Source of the DNA: Bacteroidales bacterium
GTDB taxonomy: Bacteria > Bacteroidota > Bacteroidia > Bacteroidales > UBA932
Direction: 5' to 3'
DNA length: 30,820 nucleotides
Assembly: GCA_004555145.1 (NCBI GenBank)
Contig: SFJB01000005.1
Location: forward strand, 1 to 30,820
This document shows, one piece after another, positions 7,052 to 17,185 of this stretch. The notes under the pieces were generated by a model, which was not told where the DNA came from, ran no database searches, and worked only from the letters and a program-made list of their open reading frames with translations. A program made the position numbers and the translations under genes. Each line of letters opens with the position of its first letter. The first letter of the stretch is position 1.

Positions 7052-8980
7052 ATGTTAAAACACACATCTGGACTGCTTCGGTCCTGCCTTTTTACGCTGC
7101 TGCTCGCCTTTACTCTCTTTTCCTGCCAGGAGAAAAGCGGTAAGTCCGAGCTCATTGATGTTGAATTCAAAGTGCCTGAATCCGTGACTGTCGATCCGGA
7201 AGGGGATGTCATTACGTTCAGGGTGATGTTTTCCAAGGCTCCGCTCAAGAGCGACGTCATAGTTCTCGCCGATTCCAAGAACAGGGACCACGAGTGCCGC
7301 ATAGTCGAGCTGAGCGAGAAGTATTTCAGTGTCTCCACCTTTGAGGGTATTTTCGCCGATAGCTACAAGGTCAGTCTCAAGAGAGGCAAGCAGGTCAAGG
7401 CCTACGGCACTATGCAGGTCATCATCAAGGACAATCTGAATCCCGGGGCGGCCGCAACCGTTTACGGCAGAGTCACCTGTGAGGGTCGTCCACTGGCGGA
7501 TGTCGTCATTTCTGACGGTGTGGAGGTTGTAAAGACTGATGCCAGCGGAGTCTATCAGATGACTTCGCAGAAGAAGTTCGGCTATGTATTCGTTTCCATA
7601 CCAAGCGGTTACGAGGTTCTGAGCGACGGAGTCCTGCCTCTCCTGCACCAGCGTCTCATCTCGGATGCCAATACTGTGGAAAGGGTCGATTTCAATCTCG
7701 TCAAGTCCGACTGGGACCAGAACAGCTATACGCTTCTGACCTTCGGTGACATGCATCTTGCCGGTGGCAGAAACAATGACCGCGTCTATTTCTCGCAGTT
7801 CTGCAATGATGTGAACAGCTACATCAGCAGCCACAAGTCGGAGAAGGTGCTGGCCCTTACCCTCGGTGACATGACCTGGGACTACTACTGGTATTCCAAC
7901 AACTATCAGTTCAAGGAGTATCTCGCCGACGTGAACAAGATCGAGAACCTGACGATTTTCCATACCATAGGCAACCACGACCACGATATGAATCTGCCCG
8001 GCGACTTCGAGAATTCCGTTCAGTTCACCCGCGAAGTGGCTCCGGATTTCTATTCTTTCAATATTGGAAAGGTGCATTACATCGTGCTGGACGACATACT
8101 CAGCACCAGCAAGGGCCTCGGCAAGAATGACAGGAAATATAATGAGCTCGTGACTGAAGAGGAGTTTGCATGGCTGGCCAAGGACCTGGCCTTCGTATCC
8201 AAGGATTACAGCGTCATTGTCGCTATGCACGCCACTACCGGCAATCTCGATTCCGCGGACAACAGAAATCGCCTCGTGTCCTGCTTCGACGGCTTCAGCA
8301 ACGTGCATTTCGTGACCGGCCACACCCACAAGTTCTCCCATTCCACCCTCAGCTCCACCTGCAGCGACCATAATACCGGTGCCGTATGCGCCGACTGGTG
8401 GAATTCGGCAAACAACACTTCGGGTGCGATAAACATCGGCCAGGACGGCGGCCCTGCCGGCTATTCCATATATAATATATCCGGAACCGATCTCAAGTGG
8501 CAGTACAAGGCGACGAATATATCCACCGACTATCAGTTCCGCAGCTACGACAGGAACTGCATCAACCTCGCCGCTTCGGTCGTGATGCCGGATGCCGCGG
8601 ATGCGAACAAGCTGCTTTTCGACAAGTATGCGGCCGGATGGGCTTACGCGAGCGACGCAAATGAGGTTTACATCAATGTCTGGAACTATGGACCGGGCTG
8701 GAGCATAGAAGTGACGGAGAATGGCAAGTCCCTGAGTGTGAGCAAGGCCAGCTCAAGTCTCTACAGGGATCCGCTCCACCTCTATGTCTATCAGATCAAG
8801 ACGTTCAAGTCAAGCACGAGCGAGACTTTCGCGACATCCTCCTGCGGGCACATGTGGATGGTTACCGCCTCTTCGCCGACTTCCACCCTGGAGATCAAGG
8901 TCAGCGACCCGTTCGGGAACGTCTATACGGAGACTATGACAAGGCCTAAGCAGCTGGATGTCGAAACCTACAGGAAGTAG
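7052..8980 (+). CDS. Calcineurin-like phosphoesterase lipoprotein
   Basis: 642 residues with a signal peptide and lipobox TLFSC (Cys25). The order is an N-terminal beta domain of ~110 residues, a carboxypeptidase-regulatory-like Ig domain (~130-220, TVYGRVTCEGRPLADVVISD), the metallophosphatase core (~228-460) and a C-terminal beta domain (~470-640). This matches the Bacteroidota MetallophosN/Metallophos/MetallophosC layout. All metal-ligand motifs are intact: FGDMHL (~231), LGDMTWD (~271), GNHDHD (~308), a His in AMHATTG (~392) and TGHTHK (~424). It should therefore be an active bimetallic phosphomonoesterase or phosphodiesterase on the surface or in the periplasm. It is the first gene of an operon, 36 bp ahead of susC, and the operon's only enzyme, so it probably acts on whatever the Sus-like transporter imports. 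Confidence 0.9.
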   Translation: MLKHTSGLLRSCLFTLLLAFTLFSCQEKSGKSELIDVEFKVPESVTVDPEGDVITFRVMFSKAPLKSDVIVLADSKNRDHECRIVELSEKYFSVSTFEGIFADSYKVSLKRGKQVKAYGTMQVIIKDNLNPGAAATVYGRVTCEGRPLADVVISDGVEVVKTDASGVYQMTSQKKFGYVFVSIPSGYEVLSDGVLPLLHQRLISDANTVERVDFNLVKSDWDQNSYTLLTFGDMHLAGGRNNDRVYFSQFCNDVNSYISSHKSEKVLALTLGDMTWDYYWYSNNYQFKEYLADVNKIENLTIFHTIGNHDHDMNLPGDFENSVQFTREVAPDFYSFNIGKVHYIVLDDILSTSKGLGKNDRKYNELVTEEEFAWLAKDLAFVSKDYSVIVAMHATTGNLDSADNRNRLVSCFDGFSNVHFVTGHTHKFSHSTLSSTCSDHNTGAVCADWWNSANNTSGAINIGQDGGPAGYSIYNISGTDLKWQYKATNISTDYQFRSYDRNCINLAASVVMPDAADANKLLFDKYAAGWAYASDANEVYINVWNYGPGWSIEVTENGKSLSVSKASSSLYRDPLHLYVYQIKTFKSSTSETFATSSCGHMWMVTASSPTSTLEIKVSDPFGNVYTETMTRPKQLDVETYRK

Positions 8981-9016
8981 TTAACAACAACCATATTACA
9001 AACTAAACTAACTATT

Positions 9017-12000
9017 ATGAGATTCATTAAAACTATTGCTGCAACTCTCGTTCTTGCGGCATCGGGGTTCATATCCCTGTATGCACAGAACAGGGCAGTG
9101 TCAGGAAAAGTTCTTGATGCTCAGCAGCAGCCGGTTATCGGTGCTTCCGTTGTGATAGCCGGTACCAGGCAAGGCACAGTGACAGATCCCGATGGTTCTT
9201 TCATGATGAAGGTCCCTCAGGGCGACGTCACCCTCGAAGTCGCCTGCCTCGGTTACGTTTCCGTGAAGGCCAATGTCTCAGCCGGGGCATCCTCGCTTGT
9301 TGTCACCCTCGAGGAGGACAATATGGTGCTGGATGAGACCGTTGTGGTCGGTTACGGTACACAGAAGAAGGTGAACCTGACCGGTGCAATTACCTCGGTC
9401 GATTCCAAGTCTTTCGAGAACAGGACCGCACATTCGGTTTCCACTATGCTGCAGGGCTCCGTTCCGGGACTCAACATCTCCACCTCTTCAGGTAACCCGG
9501 GTTCCACCGGTACTTTGAACGTCCGCGGTTACACCTCTATCAATGGTGCCGAGCCGCTGGTGCTCATTGACGGTGCTGTAGGCGACATCGACCGTGTCAA
9601 TCCTAATGACATCGAGTCTATCTCAGTCATCAAGGACGCAGCCGCAGCTGCCGTTTACGGTGCGCGTGCAGCCTTCGGTGTGATTCTCGTCACCACCAAG
9701 AGCGGCAAGGCGGAGGACGGCAAAGCGACCGTACGTTACAGCGGCCGCTTCGGCTGGGAGGAGCCTACCACTTCGACCGACTATGAAACAAGGGGTTACT
9801 GGTCAGTCTATACCCACAATGTCTTCCGTATGAACTCTGAAGGCAACCAGTATGTGAAGTATGACGCCTACGATATGCAGCAGCTGCTTGCCCGCGTGAA
9901 TGACGTGACCGAGAATCCGGAGCGTCCGTGGGTGGTGGAGCGTGTTGTGAACGGCCTCAACCAGTGGCGCTACTACGGTAACTACGACTGGTGGCACATG
10001 CTCTTCAACGACCAGCATCCGGTTCAGCAGCACAATATCTCCATTTCCGGAGGTGGCAAGAACGTAAAGTATTTCGTATCAGGTGGATATGACCGTCAGC
10101 AGGGTATCATCAAACAGCGCCCGGACGTCTTTACCAAGTACAATCTCCGTTCGAAGCTGGATTTCAACATCAACAAGTATATGAAGTTCAGCAACAACAC
10201 TGCTTTCTACAGCTCGTTGTATGACTTCGTCGGCGTAGGCGACATACAGAATGCCATTGCCTACACCGCTTCCCACGCTCTTCCTATCTTCCCTATGCAG
10301 AACCCTGACGGTTCCTGGGTATATAAGCTGAAGGATTTCTTCAACTCCGACTATGCAGTCGGCAACGGCCGTCACATCGTCTATGGCGAGGCCAAGAATA
10401 CCAACCTCCAGAGGAAGACCGATTTCTCCAATACTTCGGAACTTACCATCACTCCGGTGAAGGGCCTGTCCATCGTTGCGAACTTTACCTACAGGTTCCA
10501 TCAGAACAGGAACACCAGCAGGACCACCAACTTTACTTACAGGAGGTATCCGGGTGCAGAGCTTGAGAAGTATGACACCGGTGCCGGTCTCGACCAGATG
10601 AGCGAGAGCATCGCCACCTACAACTACTATGCAGCGAACGTCTTTGCAACTTACGAGAACACCTTCGCCGACAAGCATCATTTCACCGCAATGCTCGGTT
10701 GGAACTACGAAAGCCAGGACGGCAAGACTGTGGGCGCTTCCGGCAACTATCTCCTTACCGAGAACCTCTCCGACCTCAATCTTGTCGGCACCAACACTGA
10801 TGGTGCTACCGTGATGGAAGTTACCGGAGGCCGTACAGCATACGCTCTCATGGGCTTCTTCGGCCGTATCAACTACGACTATGCTGGCCGATATCTCTTC
10901 GAGGTTTCAGGCCGCTACGACGGTACTTCCCGCTTCGCCAAGGGTCACCGCTGGGGCTTCTTCCCATCCGGTTCCCTCGGCTGGCGTATTTCCGAGGAAC
11001 CTTTCTTCGCTCCTGCAAAGCCGTATGTCGATAACCTGAAAATCCGTGCGTCATTCGGTACTCTCGGTAATCAGAATGTAGCCAACGATATCGCTTACCG
11101 TACCATTTCCATCCACAACTTCCAGTATTACAATTTCGGTGAGGGCAGCACTGTGGGCAAGTACTCCAGCATTTCCGCCCCTAACTCTTCGGACCTGACC
11201 TGGGAGACTTCAGAGCAGTGGAACGTCGGTGTCGATCTCGATATGTTCAAGAACAGACTCCAGTTCACTGGCGAGGCCTATATCCGCGACACCAAGAATA
11301 TGCTTACCGCAGGTGTCGAACTGCCTGGCGTGTATGGCGCGGATGCCCCTAAGCAGAACACCGCCGACCTCCGCACCAAGGGCCTCGAGTTCTCCCTCGG
11401 CTGGAGGGACCAGTTTATGCTTGGCGGACATCCGTTCGGCTATGGCATCAAGGGTATGATAAGCGTATATGACTCCGAGATTACCAAGTATGACAATAAG
11501 GACAAGACCTTTGCGAAGTCTTTCTACGAAGGGATGAAGCTTGGTGAAATCTGGGGCTTCGTTGCAAACGATCTCTTCCAGAGTGACGAGGAGGCCAAGG
11601 AATATGCTTCACAGGTAGATCTGTCCTATGTGAAGGGTAAACTCAGCAAGTGCGGTGGATGGAGCGCCGGTGACCTCAAATACGAGGATATCGACGGTGA
11701 CGGCAAGATAGGCATAGGACAGAACAATGTGGAAGAACCTGGTGACCGCAAGATCCTGGGCAACTCCCTTGCAAGACTCCAGTACGGCTTTACCCTCAGT
11801 CTCGATTACTTCGGATTCGACGTCTCTGCTTTCTTCCAGGGAACCGGCAACCACTACTGGTATCCTCACGTGAGGTCCTTCGCATTCTGGGGTCCTTTCT
11901 CCCAGCCTATGTGCTCCTATCTTCCTAAGGACTTCCTGGCAAACTGCTGGAGCGAGAACAATCCTGACGCCTACTTCCCTCGTCCTGTCGCTTATCTGGC

Positions 12001-12301
12001 ATACGACGGCGGTGCACAGCTCAACAAGGTCAACTCCCGCTACCTGCAGAACCTCCGTTACCTCCGCTTCAAGAACCTGACCGTAGGTTACACCCTTCCT
12101 CAGAAGGCCACCAAGAAGATTGGCATCGACAGAATACGCCTTTACTTCTCTGGCGAGAACCTCGAATACTGGTCACCGTTCAAGAAGAATTCCATCTACA
12201 TTGATCCGGAAGGCGCTTTCGGCCGCAGCAACAATGACTACAACCGTGCCTTCTATCCTTGGCAGAAAACTTATATGTTCGGCATTGACGTTACATTCTA
12301 A
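9017..12301 (+). CDS. susC-like: SusC/RagA-family TonB-linked outer-membrane transporter
   Basis: 1094 residues. A signal peptide ending near LYAQN is followed by a CarboxypepD_reg-like domain (~28-108, VSGKVLDAQQQPVIGASVVI), the SusC signature VVVGYGTQKKVNLTGAI, a TonB plug (~125-235, including LNVRGYTSINGAEPLVLIDG and ISVIKDAAAAAVYGARAAFG) and a 22-strand-type barrel ending in an aromatic residue (FGIDVTF). These proteins import oligosaccharides or other large nutrients through the outer membrane, driven by TonB, with SusD as lid. The length is full. The stop codon overlaps the first possible ATG of the susD gene by one base (TAATG), indicating translational coupling. No anti-sigma-interacting STN domain is present. 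Confidence 0.96.
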   Translation: MRFIKTIAATLVLAASGFISLYAQNRAVSGKVLDAQQQPVIGASVVIAGTRQGTVTDPDGSFMMKVPQGDVTLEVACLGYVSVKANVSAGASSLVVTLEEDNMVLDETVVVGYGTQKKVNLTGAITSVDSKSFENRTAHSVSTMLQGSVPGLNISTSSGNPGSTGTLNVRGYTSINGAEPLVLIDGAVGDIDRVNPNDIESISVIKDAAAAAVYGARAAFGVILVTTKSGKAEDGKATVRYSGRFGWEEPTTSTDYETRGYWSVYTHNVFRMNSEGNQYVKYDAYDMQQLLARVNDVTENPERPWVVERVVNGLNQWRYYGNYDWWHMLFNDQHPVQQHNISISGGGKNVKYFVSGGYDRQQGIIKQRPDVFTKYNLRSKLDFNINKYMKFSNNTAFYSSLYDFVGVGDIQNAIAYTASHALPIFPMQNPDGSWVYKLKDFFNSDYAVGNGRHIVYGEAKNTNLQRKTDFSNTSELTITPVKGLSIVANFTYRFHQNRNTSRTTNFTYRRYPGAELEKYDTGAGLDQMSESIATYNYYAANVFATYENTFADKHHFTAMLGWNYESQDGKTVGASGNYLLTENLSDLNLVGTNTDGATVMEVTGGRTAYALMGFFGRINYDYAGRYLFEVSGRYDGTSRFAKGHRWGFFPSGSLGWRISEEPFFAPAKPYVDNLKIRASFGTLGNQNVANDIAYRTISIHNFQYYNFGEGSTVGKYSSISAPNSSDLTWETSEQWNVGVDLDMFKNRLQFTGEAYIRDTKNMLTAGVELPGVYGADAPKQNTADLRTKGLEFSLGWRDQFMLGGHPFGYGIKGMISVYDSEITKYDNKDKTFAKSFYEGMKLGEIWGFVANDLFQSDEEAKEYASQVDLSYVKGKLSKCGGWSAGDLKYEDIDGDGKIGIGQNNVEEPGDRKILGNSLARLQYGFTLSLDYFGFDVSAFFQGTGNHYWYPHVRSFAFWGPFSQPMCSYLPKDFLANCWSENNPDAYFPRPVAYLAYDGGAQLNKVNSRYLQNLRYLRFKNLTVGYTLPQKATKKIGIDRIRLYFSGENLEYWSPFKKNSIYIDPEGAFGRSNNDYNRAFYPWQKTYMFGIDVTF

Positions 12302-12315
12302 TGACACTGATTCAA

Positions 12316-14127
12316 ATGAAAAAGAATATAATTTTAGTCGCTGCAGCCGCCTTCGCCATCAGCGCGTGCGGCCTTCTGGACAAGGAACCCCAGTCAAAGC
12401 TCAGTCCTGAGACTTACTTCAAGACTGCAACAGACCTGCAGCTTTTCACCAACCCGTATTACAACAACCTGCTCCCTAAGAATATCTACAACGAGCAGAG
12501 CGACCAGTACGTCCATCAGGATCCTTCGAACCTGGTGAAGAGCGGAAGCAACCGTTTCGTTCCCGCTTCCGGCGGCGGATGGAGCTGGGGTGACCTCCGC
12601 AGAATCAATACCTGTCTGGATTATATACCTAAGCAGTGCGAAGATCCTAAGGCAGCTGTGCAGTACACTGCGCTCAGCCGTTTCTTCAGGGCCTATTTCT
12701 ATTTCGACAAGGTCCAGAAATTCAGTGACGTGCCTTGGATCGACCACGAGCTCGGCTCTACTGATGAGGACCTCCTGAGACCAAGGGACAGCCGCGAGTT
12801 CATAATGCAGAAAATGATCGAGGATGTGGACTATGCAATCGAGAACCTGCCTGATTCCTACGGCGGACTGAACTACCGTGCCACCAAGTGGGCAGCCCTT
12901 GCTTTCAAGTCCCGTTTCTGCCTCTATGAGGGTACCTACAGGAAGTATCATCAGGAGCTTTATGACCCGAATTTCGTATGCGCCCTGCCTGGTGATGCCC
13001 AGCCGGCAGACTACTATCTGAGACTTGCAGCCGAGGCGGCCGAGGAGATTATGGAGAACGGGCCGTTCAAGCTCTACTCCACCGGCAATCCGGATCTCGA
13101 CTATGCCGTACTCTTCTCTTCATACGATGCCCAGACTACTGAGGTGATCCTCGCCATCAACTTCGACTACGGCACTTCGCTTATGCACAATGCCACTGCC
13201 TACGCCATCGAGGCCGGCCGTGGTGCCTGCATGACCAAGAAGTTCGTCGATTGCTATCTGATGAAGGACGGTTCACGCTTTACCGACAGGGAGGGCTGGG
13301 AGACAATGCAGTTCGCCGAGGAAGTCGCCGACCGCGACCCTCGTCTCGCCCAGACCATCCGCATCCCGGGATATTCCCGAATTACCGAGCTTAACGGCAG
13401 CTACAGCTATTCCGACCAGAAGCAGGGTGTGGACGTGCTTTGCGCAGTGACCGGTTTCCAGACAGCCAAGTTCGTGATGGCTGACAATAACCTCTCGTTC
13501 GACAAGCTGGACAAGTCCTACAATGACATCGCCATATTCCGTTATGGTGAAGTGCTCCTGAACTATGCCGAGGCACTTGCCGAATTGGGTGCCCTCCATC
13601 AGGCTGAGCTTGACAAGTCCATCAACCTGCTGCGTGACCGTGCCGGTATGCCTCACCTTGTCGAGGCAGGTCTGACCGCTGATCCTTATCTCCAGAGGGA
13701 GTTCCTGAATCCGGGTGTCACCGACCCTCTCATCCTCGAGGTGCGCCGCGAGAGGGCAATCGAGCTTGCGATGGAAGGCTTCCGCTATCAGGACCTTATG
13801 AGGTGGAAACTCGGCCAGCATCTCGCAGAGCCTTACTACGGCATCTACTTCCCGGGCGTAGGCAAGTATGACATCGATGGCGACGGCGACATCGACTACA
13901 ATATCTACACTGAAGGCAAGGCGGACTCCAGCATCCCTAGAAACTTGAAGCTCAATACCGACATTTTCCTCAGTGAGGGTGACAAGGGTATGATGATGCC
14001 GGTTCACAACATCCTCTTCGAATTCGACCCTGTAAGGGATTATCTCTATCCGGTTCCTATCAATGAGAGGACTCTGAATCCGAACCTTACCCAGAATCCG
14101 GGTTGGGACGACGGTCTCGCATTTTAG
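12316..14127 (+). CDS. susD-like: SusD/RagB-family nutrient-binding lipoprotein
   Basis: I prefer the ATG at 12316, which gives 603 residues and a classical lipoprotein signal (MKKNIILVAAAAFAISAC, Cys18); the ATG at 12301 would add five residues in front. The TPR-like N-terminal helical region is seen around ALSRFFRAYFYFDKVQKFSDVPW. The C-terminal SusD hallmark is LEVRRERAIELAMEGFRYQDLMRWK near 475-500, followed by the usual late PVPINERTLNPNLTQNPG. SusD proteins cap the SusC barrel and bind the substrate at the cell surface. Because SusC and SusD co-evolve as a complex, this protein belongs to the transporter encoded just before it. The bound substrate cannot be read from the sequence. Confidence 0.96.
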   Translation: MKKNIILVAAAAFAISACGLLDKEPQSKLSPETYFKTATDLQLFTNPYYNNLLPKNIYNEQSDQYVHQDPSNLVKSGSNRFVPASGGGWSWGDLRRINTCLDYIPKQCEDPKAAVQYTALSRFFRAYFYFDKVQKFSDVPWIDHELGSTDEDLLRPRDSREFIMQKMIEDVDYAIENLPDSYGGLNYRATKWAALAFKSRFCLYEGTYRKYHQELYDPNFVCALPGDAQPADYYLRLAAEAAEEIMENGPFKLYSTGNPDLDYAVLFSSYDAQTTEVILAINFDYGTSLMHNATAYAIEAGRGACMTKKFVDCYLMKDGSRFTDREGWETMQFAEEVADRDPRLAQTIRIPGYSRITELNGSYSYSDQKQGVDVLCAVTGFQTAKFVMADNNLSFDKLDKSYNDIAIFRYGEVLLNYAEALAELGALHQAELDKSINLLRDRAGMPHLVEAGLTADPYLQREFLNPGVTDPLILEVRRERAIELAMEGFRYQDLMRWKLGQHLAEPYYGIYFPGVGKYDIDGDGDIDYNIYTEGKADSSIPRNLKLNTDIFLSEGDKGMMMPVHNILFEFDPVRDYLYPVPINERTLNPNLTQNPGWDDGLAF

Positions 14128-14165
14128 CAATCTTCAAAGAAACAGTTTAAGCAACAATTACAGAT

Positions 14166-17075
14166 ATGAAGATTTCAAGATATTCTATAGCATCGCTTAT
14201 GGGAGTCGCTCTGATGACCCTCGCAGGCTGTGCCCAGAAAGAAATAGAAGAATCGAAGGCTATCATGCCGGAGGAGACGGAGTACGTCCTTCCGGCTGCG
14301 GCCTCCGAGAGGACCATCACCATCTATGCCGATGGCAGCTGGGTGGCTGATGTGACTGAAGACTGGCTGTCCATTGACCCGACTTCGGGCGAAGGTACCG
14401 TGCCTGTAGTTCTCTCCGCCGAGGCGAATACCTCTGACGTCGCACGCGAGGCAAAGATTATCATCAGGGGCGCTGCCACCCTCGGCGAAGTCGAGGTGAC
14501 CGTGCGTCAGAAGATGGACCGCTTCCGTGATATGAATCCTGTCACCGTGACCGAGGCCGTGGCTTTGTCCGAGGGCTCTCTCGCGAAGATAGGTGACTGC
14601 CAGGTGATGGCTCTGTGCAAGAAGGGCTTTGTAGTCAGCGACGGAAGCGCCAATATCTATGTGAACGGCACTGCCGACGTGAAGGCGGGCGACAAGCTCA
14701 CCGTTACCGGCGACATCGCCAAGGTGAACGACATCATCGGTCTCACTCTTGACGAGGCCTATGTGACCGGCAATGAGGAAGTCGTCCTTCCTGAAGCCAA
14801 GTCCGAAGTCGCAAACCCTTCAAAGGTGGAATTCGTCGAGATTTCGGCATCCTGCGCTTCAGGCAAGCTCAGCGTAGATGGAAAGCAGGTGGGAATCATA
14901 TTCCAGCCTATCCAGGACATCTCTGCTCTCAACGGACGCGAGGTTGTTGTCCGTGGCTATTACGTAGGTGTCAGCTCCAAGCTCGCTGCACTCATACTCG
15001 TGGATTTCGAGGACAAGGGCGCAACCCCTATAGTCGGCAAGCCACTGCCTTTCAAGGACAATTTCGACTGGGTGGCTCCTCTCGTAGAGTGGGACAAGGC
15101 CAACGGCAGAACCCAGGGCAACAGTATGGAAAGCAATGCGACCGTCAACTACGGCAACGCTTATGCCATCCCTGATTTTGAGGCCGCCTTTACCGGCACC
15201 ATGGGTTACGAGTCTATGTTCTACTCTTCCAAGACCGTCTATGTCTGCGAGGGCAACTACCTGAAATTCAGCAAGACCAACAACTGCAACGGCGTAAGGC
15301 TTCCTGCTTTTGCCGTCGAGGGCACCGAGGACGTCCTTCTCAGCTTCGACTGGGGCAGGAATGGCAGTGACAACGTTGTACTGGTAGTCGAGATCGAAGG
15401 TAAGGGTACCATCGATGGTGCTTCCAAGTCCGGAGAACTCTCCAACCCTAACGAGTTCGAGTGGCAGAGCGAATCCATCAAGATCCAGGGCATCGACGCC
15501 GCTACGAGAATCACCATACATCCGACTACCTACACCGGCGCTGCCCACACCGACGGTTCTCTCTACCGCTGGTTCCTGGATAATCTGGAGGTTGTTTCCC
15601 TTGCAGGAATGGTTGAGGCCGACATCCAGATCGAAGGCCTTGAGAACAATCTCATCACCTTCGAGGGCACCGCTCCTGTACCTGCATCGTTCACCGTGAA
15701 CTCCAATGCAGACTACAGCATTTCCACCACTGCTTCCTGGCTCCACCTGGACGTTGCCGAAGGTATGGCAAATACCGCTTCCATAGTCAACGTGACTTGT
15801 GACGAGAGCGATCTGAGCACCCTGCGCAAGGCAGAGATTGTCGTGAAGTCAGGTCTCTCCACCAAGAAGATAGCCGTCGTGCAGTCCGCTGCCGGCCAGA
15901 CTCTCGATCCGCTCATCAGCGTGATTTGCAGCAAGCCGACCGATGCGCTCCTTGGAGAGGGTGACGCCTTCATCGCTTCAGTTCAGTCCAATGTAGAGTA
16001 CAAGGTCGAGATTTCCGACGAATGGATCAGCGAGATTACTGCTCCTGAGACCAGAGGACTCATCGAGAAGAGTGAGCACAGCTTCACCCTCGCAGTGAAC
16101 ACCACAGGTGCAAGCAGGACAGGCATCATCCGTTTCTACAACGAGGAAGCCAATGTCGAGGCAAACGTTGTTGTTAAGCAGGAGAACTTCGAACCGAGAA
16201 TCGATGTGAACTACCATCATCAGATAGGCTATATACCTGTCGCAGGCCTGACATTCGACGTCCACATCTCAAGCAATATCGATTTCACCGTCACTTCCGA
16301 TGTGGTGACTCTTCCAGTCGAGAGCGCTGTCGCCGGCGATTATGACGTCAAGTTTACAGTCCCTTCCAATGGAGGCGCATCAAGGGATGTCAAGGTAGTG
16401 TTCTACAGTGAAAAGTATGACTTTACCAAGACCGTTTCCATCAACCAGCTCGGCAACGACGTCCTCTTTGCAGACAACTTCGACTGGCTTGAACCGCTCA
16501 TCGCAAATTACAATGCCAACGCCGGCAAGACGATTGGAGATACGATGGGAGAACAGAATCCGGGCGCAAATGCTCCTAACCCTTATTCCGATGCCAATCT
16601 GAAGAATGATTTCCCTGCAGCTCTCGCCGCAGCCGGCTACACGGACCTGAATGCTTCCGCAAAGGTTATCTATCCTCAGGCCAACTACATAAAGCACAGC
16701 AAGACCGATAACCAGACCTCACTGCAGTTCCAGCCTTGCACGTCACTTGCATCCGCATCGGACATATCGCTTGATTTCGACTGGTTTGCGCACGCAAAGG
16801 GTGGATTCGAGATTGACCCTGTCAGCCTTGTGGTTGTGATTGCAGGCGACGGAACGTTCGACAACGGCACCAAGGTGAGCGATGTCATAACCCACGACCA
16901 GGTCAATGGCGAATTCCACTGGAACCACTCTTCTGTCAAGATCAGCGGCGCTACCAGCGAGACCAAACTCAACATAGTCCCTAAGGTTTGTGTCAATGCA
17001 GACGGCAGCTACAACTGGAAGGTTAAGGGCGTTTACCGTTGGCATCTCGACAATATCGTTGTAAAGACCAGATAG
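14166..17075 (+). CDS. Large surface lipoprotein with BACON, OB-fold and duplicated jelly-roll domains
   Basis: 969 residues with lipobox TLAGC (Cys22), 38 bp behind susD. The order is a BACON domain (~35-115, DGSWVADVTEDWLSIDPTSG), an OB-fold-like segment (~120-290), a jelly-roll module (~296-480, from DNFDWVAPLVEWD to YRWFLDNLEVV), BACON-like domains (~485-575, ~580-680 and ~680-765), then a second jelly-roll module (~766-969, from DNFDWLEPLIANY to YRWHLDNIVVKTR). BACON domains are Ig-like spacers in Bacteroidota surface proteins. The position after susD is that of SusE/SusF-like surface binding proteins, so a substrate-binding role is inferred. No enzyme motif was recognised. This is the last gene of the operon. 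Confidence 0.85.
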   Translation: MKISRYSIASLMGVALMTLAGCAQKEIEESKAIMPEETEYVLPAAASERTITIYADGSWVADVTEDWLSIDPTSGEGTVPVVLSAEANTSDVAREAKIIIRGAATLGEVEVTVRQKMDRFRDMNPVTVTEAVALSEGSLAKIGDCQVMALCKKGFVVSDGSANIYVNGTADVKAGDKLTVTGDIAKVNDIIGLTLDEAYVTGNEEVVLPEAKSEVANPSKVEFVEISASCASGKLSVDGKQVGIIFQPIQDISALNGREVVVRGYYVGVSSKLAALILVDFEDKGATPIVGKPLPFKDNFDWVAPLVEWDKANGRTQGNSMESNATVNYGNAYAIPDFEAAFTGTMGYESMFYSSKTVYVCEGNYLKFSKTNNCNGVRLPAFAVEGTEDVLLSFDWGRNGSDNVVLVVEIEGKGTIDGASKSGELSNPNEFEWQSESIKIQGIDAATRITIHPTTYTGAAHTDGSLYRWFLDNLEVVSLAGMVEADIQIEGLENNLITFEGTAPVPASFTVNSNADYSISTTASWLHLDVAEGMANTASIVNVTCDESDLSTLRKAEIVVKSGLSTKKIAVVQSAAGQTLDPLISVICSKPTDALLGEGDAFIASVQSNVEYKVEISDEWISEITAPETRGLIEKSEHSFTLAVNTTGASRTGIIRFYNEEANVEANVVVKQENFEPRIDVNYHHQIGYIPVAGLTFDVHISSNIDFTVTSDVVTLPVESAVAGDYDVKFTVPSNGGASRDVKVVFYSEKYDFTKTVSINQLGNDVLFADNFDWLEPLIANYNANAGKTIGDTMGEQNPGANAPNPYSDANLKNDFPAALAAAGYTDLNASAKVIYPQANYIKHSKTDNQTSLQFQPCTSLASASDISLDFDWFAHAKGGFEIDPVSLVVVIAGDGTFDNGTKVSDVITHDQVNGEFHWNHSSVKISGATSETKLNIVPKVCVNADGSYNWKVKGVYRWHLDNIVVKTR

Positions 17076-17118
17076 TTATCCGTTTCATTATTCTAACCGG
17101 TTTTTCAATATTTTCATC

Positions 17119-17147
17119 AGAGGCCGTCCGTGAGGATGGCCTCTTTT
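17119..17147 (+). terminator. Rho-independent terminator after the susCD operon
   Basis: The arms 17119-17129 (AGAGGCCGTCC) and 17134-17144 (GGATGGCCTCT) pair over 11 bp with one G-U pair and a GTGA loop. The 3' arm runs into a short T-run (17144-17147). It lies 43 bp after the BACON-protein stop and separates that operon from the M20 peptidase gene. Confidence 0.9.
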
Positions 17148-17185
17148 GTGGAATTTTATTCCCATATTTGTAAAAATAGCCGAAT

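Noticed and set aside
7055..8371. A 438-residue open frame on the minus strand inside the phosphoesterase gene.
   Set aside because: It is an antisense shadow; the plus-strand protein has every metallophosphatase motif, while the antisense product has no recognisable domain.
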